Of a DNA stretch of 64,000 nucleotides, positions 44,261 to 54,289 are shown piece after piece. The notes beneath the pieces were generated by a model. The model did no database searches. It was given only the letters and a program-made list of their open reading frames with translations, and was not told the DNA's origin. The stretch spans positions 5,647-69,646 of the forward strand of contig NW_003314367.1 in assembly GCF_000143415.4 (NCBI RefSeq), read 5' to 3'. The position numbers were made by a program, and so were the translations under genes. The DNA comes from Selaginella moellendorffii. Taxonomy: Eukaryota; Streptophyta; Lycopodiopsida; Selaginellales; Selaginellaceae. Every line of letters begins with the position of its first letter. The first letter of the stretch is position 1.

Positions 44261-46796
44261 CCCTAACTCAAAGTTACTCATTACACAAGCAACTTTGGTA
44301 GAGAGTCGTTCGCGACATCTACTAGCCCTCCGAGGGAAGCTCGGAGGTAGCTTTGTTAAGATCCTTATTGACACGGGTGCTTCGGATAATTTTGTGGCTG
44401 CAGACATAGTCCGGCAAGCCGGACTAACGGTGCAGCGGCTAGGCGAACCAAGGACTATAGAGTTTGTTCAAGGTAGCCAAAGCACTGATGGAGGTACTTC
44501 GACAAGCGAGAGTCGAAGTAGGGACATGGAAAGTAGACATGGATTTCACCGTGTTGGACATGGCGGGATTTGACGTGATCTTCGGAATGGATTGGTTTAA
44601 TCAGTTCGTGGAAGCCCTGCATGGACAAGGTAGGAACCTTGTGGTATTGGCGAATGCCCAAGGAAGAAGATCTAGGGTGGAAGGATCTAAAGGTAGGGCA
44701 AAGCAAGGCCAAAGATTCCTGCTTAAATCTGGTGTCCACGAGAGGACAACTCACTAAAGGAACTAAGGTAGCCTTTTTGTGCTTACTCTCGATGAAGAGT
44801 GACAAAAAGACAGGAACGGAAGAAGTACCTTTAGTGATCTAGCGGGTGTTGGACCAATTCCAGGATACCATGCTGAAGGAGCTACTGGTGGGGTTGCCCC
44901 CCGCACGACCAATAGAATATAAGATTGAGCTGGTCAAGGGTGCTGAGGTGGTGGTTTGTCCCCCCTATCGTTTGAACGAAAAAGAACTCAAGGAGCTCAA
45001 GTGCCAACTAGAGGAGTTGGTAGACAAAGGGTATGTTAGGTTGAGCAAGTCGCCGTATTGGGCACCGGTGTTATTTGTGAAAAAGAAAGATGGTTCTATG
45101 CGCATGTGCATAGACTACCGGTTGCTCAACAAGTATACAAAGAAGAACAAGTACCTTTTGCCAAGAATTGAGGACTTGTTTGATAGGTTGGGAAAGGCAA
45201 AATACTTCTCGAGGATTGACCTAAGGTCAGGATACTACCAGATCAGGGTAGCCGAGGAAGATGTCGAGAAGACAACCTGTCGAACGAGGTATGGGAGCTT
45301 TGAGTTTCTGGTGATGCCCTTCGGGCTATGCGATGCGCCGGCAATGTTTTCGGTGCTGATGAACCACATCTTTGTACCCTATCTGGATCACTTCGTGATC
45401 GTCTATATCGACGACATCCTGATCTACAGCGAGACGCTAGAGGAGCATGTCGAACACTTGGCGAAGGTGTTTGAGAAACTAAGGGAACACAAACTGTATG
45501 CTAAAGAGAGCAAATGTGACTTTGCTCAACAAGAGGTAAAGTTTCTCGGGCATGTGGTGGGCCAGGACGGGCTCAAGGTGGACCCGGAGAAGGTGCAAGC
45601 GATCCAGGAATGGGAGCGACCATCGAATGTACATGAGTTGAGGGCATTCTTGGGGCTATGCAACTACTATCGAAAGTTTATCAGACACTATTCGATGCCC
45701 TGCCCTTAACGGACCGAGGGTAGCCCTGCCCTTAACGGACCAAACAGGAAAAGGGAAGATGGTTTGGACAGCGGAATGCGAGGCAGCATTCATCCACCTC
45801 AAAGGGAAGTTGAGGAAGGCTCCCGTGTTGGCATTACCAAACTTTGGTAAGGACTTTGAGGTAGAAACGGATGCTTCGGATTTTGCGTTGGGTGCAGTTT
45901 TGAAGCAAGACAACCATCCAGTAGCGTTCTTCTCGAAGAAGTTGGACAAGGCTCAACGGAAGTGGCTTGCCCACGAGAAGGAATTGTTTGCGGTGGTCAA
46001 GGTGCTCAAGGAGTGGCGACACTACCTTGGGAGACACTTCAAGGTCTACACGGACAATATGGCAATGAAACACTTCTTGTCACAGCCCGACCTGAGAGGG
46101 AAACAAGATCGGTGGGCCAATGCCTTGGCCGAGTTTGATTGCGAGATTCTGTACAAGCCTGGGAAGAGCAACATCGTGGCGGATGCGCTAAGTCGAAAAG
46201 CGAGCTTGAGGTTGGCGATATCCAGCGCAATAGCAACCTTCTGGGACAATGTGCGGATAGCATATGAGAACGATGGTCTAGCACAAGAAGTGTTGCTGAG
46301 GAATCTAGAGGCACGGGAATCTCACCAGAGAGGTGAGCTGCCAACAGAAGAGAAAACGGGCTATGCGGAATACAATGGACTCATCTATTACAAGCAAACG
46401 AGGGTGTATGTTCCAAAAGGGGAACTAAGGAAGGTAGCCTTAGAAGAGTGTCATGACGGACCTCTTGCGGGACACGGCGGAGTGCCCAAGACGATGGGCT
46501 TACTCAAGAGGAAGTACCATTGGCCAGATATGGCTAAGAACATCCAAGACTATGTAAAGACATGTCCAATATGTTAGCAGGTCAAAGTTGTGACTAAGGC
46601 TAGTGGGGGCTTGTTGCAAAGCATCCCAATTTCAGATCGTCCATGGAAATGTTTTACGATGGACTTCATCACGGGACTTCCCCCAAGCAAGGGGTTTGAT
46701 GCGATATTCATGGTGGTGGACCGATTTTTGAAAATGGCACATTTCATACCCACCACAACAGAAGTGGATGCGGAAGGTGTGACGAAGCTGTTGTAA
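44261..46796 (+). pseudogene. Y1 pol: protease, RT, RNase H and integrase N-terminus, broken
   Basis: The protease active site reads LIDTGASDNFVA (about 44366-44400). A frame change follows near 44460-44840. RT (44846-45709) carries the catalytic YIDDIL (about 45404-45420). A local duplication of a CCCTGCCCTTAACGGACC unit at about 45697-45742 introduces TAA. RNase H begins with VETDASDFALGAVL (about 45861). The integrase HHCC finger (GPLAGHGGVPK to YVKTCPIC) ends in a TAG at 46575-46577. The core starts at MDFITGLPPSKGFDAIFMVVD and is cut at 46791 by Y2. Confidence 0.85.
46787..46791 (+). other. Target-site duplication of Y2 (left)
   Basis: GCTGT precedes Y2 and is repeated at 52200-52204, where the Y1 integrase sequence resumes. 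Confidence 0.85.
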
Positions 46797-47952
46797 GCCA
46801 CAAATTTTTCCTTTCCAATTTGCCAGCTTACCTCGTCTATCCGACCAACATTGCCTTGGCTTGTGCTAAGTTCCCTTGCCAAGGTTCTCGCCTATTGTAC
46901 CACCTCCTACTTGGTCCTACTTGGTTTCAACTACTCACTGCACGAGCAATGGGGTGTTAGCTATCCATCTACGGATTCCCAAATCTCCCCTAATCCCCCT
47001 CCCCGGGTTAGACTGGACTTAAGGTTCGGCTACACTCCCCGCAGGCATAAGCAGCCAAGCACACCAAGCCACTAGGTTCCTAACACCCCTTGGTACAACA
47101 AGACTTGATCATGGGACCCTCTAAATCCCAAGCCTTGGGTGCAGCACTTGCTTCAGGACATCGGGGCGAAATACCGTGGCCTATCGGCCCGGTATGGGTA
47201 CCTCTACCCCCCTACTTCCATCCCGAAGGGAAGGCCCAAGCCCCTAAAAAGGGCGAGGACCAATGAGCCACAAGGTACTCAAGTGGGGCACCACTCCACA
47301 TGAGCCGGGAGCACCACAGTTAGTTTCCTTTTTGGGAGTGGGAGCTGCTCTTGAACACTTCCCTGGGTGGCCCCTCCGGCACCACCCAAGCCCATGCTCA
47401 CTCCCACCCAAGGCCCCTCGGCCCCAGTCTCAACCTCAAGTCAATTTGGAAGCACCACTGGAGAGTTCCTTCAAGACTGGTTCCTGGACCTCACTATCCC
47501 TACTATACTTTTGGAACCCCCTGCAGCCCCCCCCCCCCTTGGGAGACGCACGCTTTGGGCTTTCACCCCTTAACCCGTATTAGTATTTGGACTTAGTCTC
47601 TGGCTCGATCTCGAACTCAATCTCGGATCCGACTTCGGATTCGGTCTCAAACACGATCTCGGACCCGATCTCGGACCCGACCTCGGACCTGACCTCGGAC
47701 TCGACCTCGGACTCGGTCTCGGACCTGATTTCGGATCTCGGACTCCATCTCGAACTCGGTCTCGAACTTGGTCTTGAACTCGGTCTCCAAGTCGGTCTTG
47801 GACTCGATTCCGGACTCTATCTCGAACTCGGTCTTAGAGTCGGTCTTGGACTCGATCTTAGACTTAGTCCTATCCGATGAACTCTTTATCATTTTGGTCA
47901 TGCCTTCGGGGCTCCTTTAGCCTACGACATCTCGGCGAGTTGGTTATTTACA
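46792..47952 (-). repeat. 3' LTR of Y2
   Basis: On the minus strand it begins TGTAAATAACCAACTCG at 47952 and ends GTGGCTTACA at 46792. It holds the poly-G tract (C-run at about 47527-47537 on the plus strand) and the minisatellite. It is full length at about 1.16 kb. Confidence 0.85.
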
Positions 47953-48170
47953 ACTCCACCACCAATAGAAGAAGTTCGATGCCCACATCGAACATCTCTT
48001 TTTTATTCTACGACTTGTTGACCATGTCTCTAGGGGCATCCCCCCATTTAGCAGTGTGCCTAAGTTAGCCTCCCCGGCCAAGAGCCTATGACAACGGAAT
48101 ATAGGTGTCCCTATACTTCTCACCTCACCACGCCCTAGTATGGGGCCGAGACTTGAACCCAACCTTGCTT

Positions 48171-50115
48171 GGGGTACATGAGGCGATGAGGTACAAGATT
48201 TTTCTCATGGGCTTGCAACAGGGGAGACAGCCGTGGCGACTCATGTTCCGGCAGAGCCTCCTAGCGATACGCCCCAAACACAATGCAGCCAAACCGTGGG
48301 AGGAGGACCCACGGTGGCTCTTCGCAGAAGGACCGACGCAGGTAGTAAGGGGGGGCAACTTCGTCCAGAGCCTTCATTGACTGTGGAGAGCCTTTCCGCT
48401 GGAGCAAACACCACCGACTAGGGCCGAGGAGTGGCTCAACCAGCCTTTGTTTTTCAACGCACTGTTCAAAGAGGGAGGTGTGACACGAGGACGAGAGGCA
48501 CACCACACGATCTGGAGGAAAATGCACGCAAATGGATTCTGGACAATGAAGCAGCTGGTGGGAGTGATTGACAGGGATTGGAGGTGAACAGCGAGAAGGA
48601 CTCAAGTGTTTGGACCCTGGAAGCGACGTAACATCCTGCTGGACGTTCTGCGACTCCTCCGAGTGGTGAACAACACGAAAGCAGGGACGAAGTGGCCGAG
48701 AAGATGCCTTCAAGCAGGGGACTTTGTGGCGATCCAGCGACAAACAGAGTGGGAGGAACACGATGCTGTGCGACGTCCGCTAGGGACGTGGACTCGAGCA
48801 TTCACCGCACCTACACCAGCATGGGAAGAAGGGGACGTTGAGGTGTGGTTCGTTGCTGCACTAGAGCTCAACATAGGACTGCTCGCATCACGAGAGGAGA
48901 CACGCTTCTCCCGGTGGGTGAGAGACAAGAGATGCCGGACGTCACGGACGGTGAGGTACGTGGGAGGATCCGTGTGCTTAGGCACTCACCCAAGAGGCTG
49001 GACGTGGTGGACTCGGAAGACCGGCTGGAGGGCGATGGATCACTGATATGGTGGCGACAGCAGCTACTAGAAGATCTGGACTGGGACCCTGCTGCATGGC
49101 AACGAGGGACAGGAAGCTTTTTCTCCTATGCAGTCAAGGAAGCGCGGAATGGACTACTGACATCACGAGAGGAGGCGAGAGAGGAGATTCTGAAGCTGTG
49201 GCAGAAGTGGATAGCACAGGGGGTCGGCGCGGAGCAAGTGGTAGACAACACGATTCACTTTTGGAAGTTGCCCGTGTAGGAAAAAGTGAAAGTCACCTCG
49301 TGGTTGGTAGCAAACAATGGGCTTCCAGTTGGACAGCGATTCCAGGATGACGCGAGTCGCAGGTGCAGGGAGTGTGACGAAATCGAGACAGTCAAGCATG
49401 CACTGTGGGAGTGTGACACGGCAAAGGAGGTGTGGCACCAGATTATTAAGGCAGGGAAGGAGTTGGGCGTGACACAGGATTTCGAGGCCCGCAATGGGGA
49501 TGTGCTTCACTGGTTTGAGGAAGCGAGGGGCCCTGCCCAGGGCCCAGCCTTACGACACATCAGGTGCAGAGGACGACACGGCTGGGGGATTCAGGTCCGG
49601 TGGGACATGACCGGGGCGGAGGTAGGAGTCCCCGTGTGGGAGGCGCTTGGACATGCTCGATGGGCGATATGGCGTGTGACGGGAGTCCAGGCCCTTTGGG
49701 AAGCACGTAACCGGGCGCACTTCGAAGGGACACAGGTCAGAGTATCACAGGTACTGGTAGAGTGGTGGAGACTTACACTGGCGGCAATACGGCTTCACCA
49801 TGCTATCCTCCGGGACAGGGGGAAGCTCGAGAGGCTCGAGGAGTGGCAGAAAGCATGGTTGCCATGTTTTGGTAGAGGAGATCACAAGGATGTTCGTTGG
49901 AGATGGCGCCCCCCAGAGTCAATCTTGCGGTCAGCACGAAGGGGGGACATGGATCTGGACGTGATACAACGGAGACGACCGCAGCTACTTCTACTGCAGG
50001 CCTAGTCTCACTTTAGATGAGGGAGATCACCACTAGGTAGCATGAGCTTCGGGCAGCATGCCCAGTTTTTGTATTAGTCCCTACGGGACATTGGGGAATG
50101 TACATACACGTTTCA
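48171..50115 (+). mobile_element. 5'-truncated LINE (non-LTR retrotransposon) inside Y2
   Basis: An 18-bp target duplication TTGAACCCAACCTTGCTT flanks it (48153-48170 and 50116-50133). The body encodes the end of a LINE ORF2 in broken frames. The clearest part is 49286-50005, which begins KVTSWLVANNGLPVGQRF and has the zf-RVT finger CRECDEIETVKHALWEC (C-x2-C-x7-H-x4-C), then a long Trp/Arg-rich C-terminus. Upstream frames (48180-49279) show RT-thumb-like sequence with stops. The 3' end is ACACGTTTCA with no poly(A) run. It is dead by truncation. Confidence 0.85.
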
Positions 50116-50318
50116 TTGAACCCAACCTTGCTTTACTAGGGGGTTGGGACTCGAACCCAACCTCTGTAGAATACGTGTATGGATTCAACATCCCCGCAGG
50201 GAGTCGGGCGTAATTCCCTACGCCTGGTCGACCTAGTTAACCCATGCTAATTAGCTTACCTTCGGCGCACTTTCGGGTCCCAACATATGCCATTGCTCAA
50301 CTTCTCAAATTGATACTT

Positions 50319-51751
50319 TTAATTGAACTTTGCATATGTACATAGAGTTCTGCCTTGCAGAAATTCCTCCACTAGATCTTGCGCGTTTGCTAGGTTCTCC
50401 TCCGGTTCCCATGTTGCTTCGCAGTGTGGAAATCCTTTCCACTTCACATGGAACTCTCTCACCTCACGTCCTTGTCGCTTGCTCTTGCGCACATTGAGGA
50501 TGGCCTCGACTTCGTATTCCTCTTCCCCTTGGATAACCTCAGGTAAAGGTCTTACTTGGTCCTTGCGAAGCGGATGCTCAAAATACGGCTTGAGTAAGTT
50601 CACGTGGAACATGGGATGCATCTTCCCCATTTCTTGAGGAAGTCGGAGACGATAAGCCACTTTACCGATTCGAGCCTCAATTTCGTAAGGCCCCACGAAC
50701 CTTCTTAAGGAACTCAAGATCAATTCATTTACAGGAATGCATGATTTTTACCTTTGGGTAAACTTTCGGCTGATCCCACTTGGTAGCCTGAGGTTCTTGG
50801 TGTTCAGCAACACCTTCTCCCCAGCTTGGAACTCTACGTCCCAGCGTTTCTGGTTTGCGTACTTGGTTTGCATTTGTTGCGCCCGTTCCAAGGAATCCCT
50901 CACTAGATTCCAAATGTTGAGTCTTTCCGCCGTGAATGCCTCCACTGCGGGTAGCTCTCCATAATACTCGGCCACGCCGAGTTCCACAGGACCTTCAATA
51001 GCTCGCCCATTGATGACTTCCCATGGACTCACCCCGATACTCGAATGTGGTGAGTTGTTATAACACATTTCCGCAAGTGCCAAATGACTTACCCAATTGG
51101 TCTGGTCTCCTGAGACATAGCATCGCAAATAATCCTCCAGCTGCCTATTCACCCTTTCTGTTTGTCCGTCTGTCAAGAAGTGTTAGTGCCACCAAACTTG
51201 ACTTAATACCCCATACCTGTCTGTGGGTGATAGGCTGTGCTGAATTTCAACTTAGTGCGATACTGTTCCAAGAGAGTCCTCCAGAACCTACTAGTGAAGA
51301 TCTTATCTCGATCTGAGATGATCTCTTCCGGCCTTCCCTGCACTCAAACCACTTGTTTGAAGAACAGCTTCGCCACACCTTCCGCATCCACTTCCGTTGT
51401 GGTGGGTATGAAATGTGCCATTTTTGAAAATTGGTCCACCACCACGAATATCGCATCAAACCCCTCGCTTGGGGGAAGTCCCGTGATGAAGTCCATTGTA
51501 AAACATTTCCACGGACGATCTGGAATTGGGATGCTTTGCAACAAGCCCCCACTAGCCTTAGTCACGGCTTTGACTTGCTGACATGTTGGACATGTCTTTA
51601 CATAATCTTGGACGTCCTTAACCATATCTGGCCAATGGTACTTCCTCTTGAGTAAACCCATCATCTTGGGCACTCTGCTGTGTCCTGCAAGAGGTCCGTC
51701 ATGACACTCTTCTACAACTACCTTCCTTAGTTCCCCTTCTGGAACATACAC
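50319..51751 (-). pseudogene. Y2 integrase and chromodomain
   Basis: The frame 51751-51344 holds the HHCC finger (GPLAGHSRVPK, YVKTCPTC) and catalytic-core start MDFITGLPP. A shift follows, then 51176-50748 (TDGQTERVNRQLEDYLRCY with the core C-terminus). The last frame, 50723-50319, has the linker (FVGPYEIEARIGKVAYRL) and a chromodomain (YEVEAILNVRKSK, then EFHVKWKGFPHCEATWEP). Chromodomains of chromoviruses steer integration to heterochromatin. At least two frame changes and the lost upstream genes make it inactive. Confidence 0.85.
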
Positions 51752-52199
51752 CCTCGTTTACTTGTAATAGATGAGTCCGTTGTGTTCCGCATAGCCCGTT
51801 TTCTCTTCCGTTGGCAGCTCACCTCTTTGGTGAGCTTCCCATGCCTCGGACTCGATCTCGGACTCGATCTCAGACCCGATCTCGGACCCGATCTCGGACC
51901 CGACCTCGGACTCGATCTCAGACCCGATCTCGGACCCGATCTCGGACCCGACCTCGGACTCGACCTCGGACTCAGTCTCAGACCCAATTTCGGATCTCGG
52001 ACTCCGTTTCGAACTCGGTCTCGAACTCGGTCTTCGAGTCAATCTCGGACTCGATTCCGGACTCTATCTCGAACTCGGTCTTAGAGTCGGTCTTGGACTC
52101 GATCTTAGACTTGGTCCCATCCAATGAACTCTTTATCATTTTGGTTATGCCTTCGGGGCTCCTTTAGCCTACGACACCTCGGCGCGTTAGTTCCTTATA

Positions 52200-53246
52200 G
52201 CTGTTCTTCGAACAAGTGGTTCGAGTGCAAGGAAGGCCGGAAGAGATCATCTCAAATCGAGATAAGATCTTCACTAGTAGGTTCTGGAGGACTCTCCTGG
52301 AACAGTATCGCACCAAGTTGAAATTCAGCACAGCCTATCACCCACAGACAGGTATGGAGTATTAAGTCAAGTTTGGTGGCACTAACACTTCTTGATAGAC
52401 GGACAAACGGAAAGGGTGAATAGGCAGCTGGAGGATTATTTGCGATGCTATGTCTCGGGAGACCAGATCGATTGGGTAAGTCATTTGGGACTTGCGGAAA
52501 TGTGTTATAACAACTCACCACATTCGAGTATCGGGGTGAGTCCATAGGAAGTCATCAATGGGCGAGCTATTGAAGGTCCTGTGGAACTCGGTGTGGCCGA
52601 GTATCATGGAGAGCTACCCATAGTGGAGGCATTCACTGCAGAAAGACTCAACATTTGGAATCTAGTGAGGGATTCCTTGGAATGGGCGCAACAAAGGCAA
52701 ACCAAGTACACGAACCAGAAGTGCCAGGAGAGTTCCAAGCTGGGGAGAAGGTGTGGCTGAACACCAAGAACCTCAGGCTACCAAGTGGGATTAGCCGAAA
52801 GTTGACCCAAAGGTTAAAACACATGTATTCCTGTAAATGAATTGATCTTGAGTTCCTTAAGCAGGTTCGCGGGGCCTTACGAGATTGAGGCACGAATCGG
52901 TAAAGTGGCTTACTGACTCCGACTTCCTCGAGAGATGGGGAAGATGCACCCAGTGTTCCACGTGAACTTACTCAAGCTGTACTTTGAGAATCCGCTTCGT
53001 AAGGACCAAGTAAGACCTTTACCTGAGGTTATCCAAGGGGAAGAGGAATACGAAGTCGAGGCCATCCTCAATGCGTGCAAGAGCAAGCGACAAGGACGCG
53101 AGGTGAGAGAGTTCCATGTGAAGTGGAAAGGATTTCCACACTACGAAGCAACATGGGAACCGGAGGAGAACCTAGCGAACGCGCGAGATCTAGTGGAGGA
53201 ATTTCTGCAAGGCAGAACTCTATGTACTTATGCAAAGTTCAATTAA
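52200..53246 (+). pseudogene. Y1 integrase core and chromodomain (distal part)
   Basis: Y1 pol resumes after Y2 at the repeated GCTGT. Frame pieces read FFEQVV, then AYHPQTD, an interruption near 52355-52400, then QTERVNRQLEDYL and SPHSSIGVSP with a TAG near 52547. The chromodomain frame 52935-53246 is open: YEVEAILNACKSK, then FHVKWKGFPHYEATWEPEENL. Non-coding 3' sequence to 53497 follows, matching the same part of Y2 and of the LINE flanks. Confidence 0.85.
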
Positions 53247-53497
53247 AGTATCAATTTGTGAAGTTGAGCAATGGCATATGTTGGGACCCGAAGGCGCGCC
53301 GAAGGTAAGCTAATTAGCATGGGATAGCTAGGTCGACCAGGCGTAGGGAATTATGCCTGACTCCCTGCGGGGATGTCGAATCCGTAGATGTATTTTACGG
53401 AGGTTGGGTTCGAGTCCCAACCCCCTAGTAAAGGAAGCCTGGGTTCAAGTCCCAACCCCATACTAGGGCGTGGTGAGGTGAGGAATATAGGGACACC

Positions 53498-54289
53498 CAA
53501 AGCGTGTGTCTCCCAAGGGGGGGGGGGGGCTGCAGGGGGTTCCAAAAGTATAGTAGGGATAGTGAGGTCTAGGAACCAGTTTTGAAGGAACTCTCCAGTG
53601 GTGCTTCCAAATTGACTTGAGGTTGGGATTGAGACCGAAGGGCCTTGGGTGGGAGTGAGCATAGACTTTGTTGGTACCAGAGGGGCCATCCAAGGAAGTG
53701 CTCAAGAGGAGCTCCCACTCCTGAAAGGGAAACCGACTGCAGTGCTCCCGGCTCATGTGGAATGGTGCCCCACTTGAGTACCATGCAGCTCATTGGTCCT
53801 CGCCCTTCCTAGGGGCTTGGACCTTCCCTTCAGGATGGAAGTGGGGGGGGGTAGAGGTACCCATACCGGGCCGTTAGGCCACGGTGTTTCGCCCCGACGT
53901 CCTGAAGCAAGTGCTGCACCCAAGGCTTGGGATTTAGAGGGTCCCATGATCAAGTCTTGTTGTACCCAGGGGTGTTAGGAACCTGGAAGCTGGGTGTGCT
54001 TGGCTGCTTGTTCCTGCGGGGAGTGTAGCTGAACTTTAAGTCCAGTCTAACCCGGGGAGGGGGATTGGGAGAGATTTAGGAATCCGTAGATGGATAGCTA
54101 ACACTCCGTTGCCTNNNNNNNNNNNNNNNNNNNNNNNNNNNNNNNNNNNNNNNNNNNNNNNNNNNNNNNNNNNNNNNNNNNNNNNNNNNNNNNNNNNNNN
54201 NNNNNNNNNNNNNNGCACAAGCCAAGGCAGTGTTGGTCGGATAAACGAGGTAAGTTGGCAAATTGGAAAGGAAAAATTTGTGGCTTACA
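53498..54289 (+). repeat. 3' LTR of Y1, 5'-truncated and with a gap
   Basis: It begins inside the LTR at AAAGCGTGTGTCTCCCAAGG, just before the poly-G tract. It thus lacks the first 370 bp including the minisatellite, and ends GTGGCTTACA at 54289. Bases 54115-54214 are N. Confidence 0.8.
54115..54214. other. Assembly gap (100 N)
   Basis: Exactly 100 N lie in the Y1 3' LTR, a common placeholder for a gap of unknown size. By comparison with the 5' LTR (around 42846-42925), roughly 80 bp of LTR should fill it if nothing else is inserted. Confidence 0.95.

Larger units (their letters stand above)
46792..52199 (-). mobile_element. Y2: internally deleted inverted Y-family element, inserted in Y1 integrase
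   Basis: Read on the minus strand, a 5' LTR stump (52199 to about 51845) runs straight into late pol sequence ([20 protein letters not shown]). The LTR 3' part, primer site, gag, protease, RT and RNase H are missing. Integrase (51751-50748) and chromodomain (ending 50319) follow, then the non-coding 3' region with a LINE inside, a purine-rich GGTGGTGGAG tract and a full 3' LTR (47952-46792). Flanking GCTGT duplications confirm one insertion event, so the deletion predates or came with this copy. Confidence 0.85.
41843..54289 (+). mobile_element. Ty3/Gypsy chromovirus Y1, inserted in solo LTR Z
   Basis: Perfect 5-bp duplications CTAAG (41838-41842 and 54290-54294) flank the element, which starts TGTAAGGAACC and ends GTGGCTTACA. 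Order: 5' LTR, primer site, gag with zinc knuckle, protease, RT, RNase H, integrase, chromodomain, 3' LTR. The PR-RT-RH-IN order and C-terminal chromodomain define a Gypsy chromovirus. Integrase is interrupted by Y2 (46792-52199). Without Y2 the element is about 7 kb. Several stops and frame breaks make it non-autonomous today. The 3' LTR lacks its first 370 bp and contains a 100-N gap. Confidence 0.9.

Noticed and set aside
47587..47880. Ser/Asp repeat frames over the LTR minisatellite (also 41915-42148 and 51811-52167)
   Set aside because: They are products of the 6/12-bp DNA repeat in Y LTRs and are open in several frames on both strands.
53532..54289. A shorter Y LTR starting at TGCAGGGGG after the G-run used as polypurine tract
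   Set aside because: The perfect CTAAG duplication places the Y1 5' end at TGTAAGGAACC (41843), and Z and the Y2 3' LTR also start there. The short form at the Y1 3' end is therefore a truncation.
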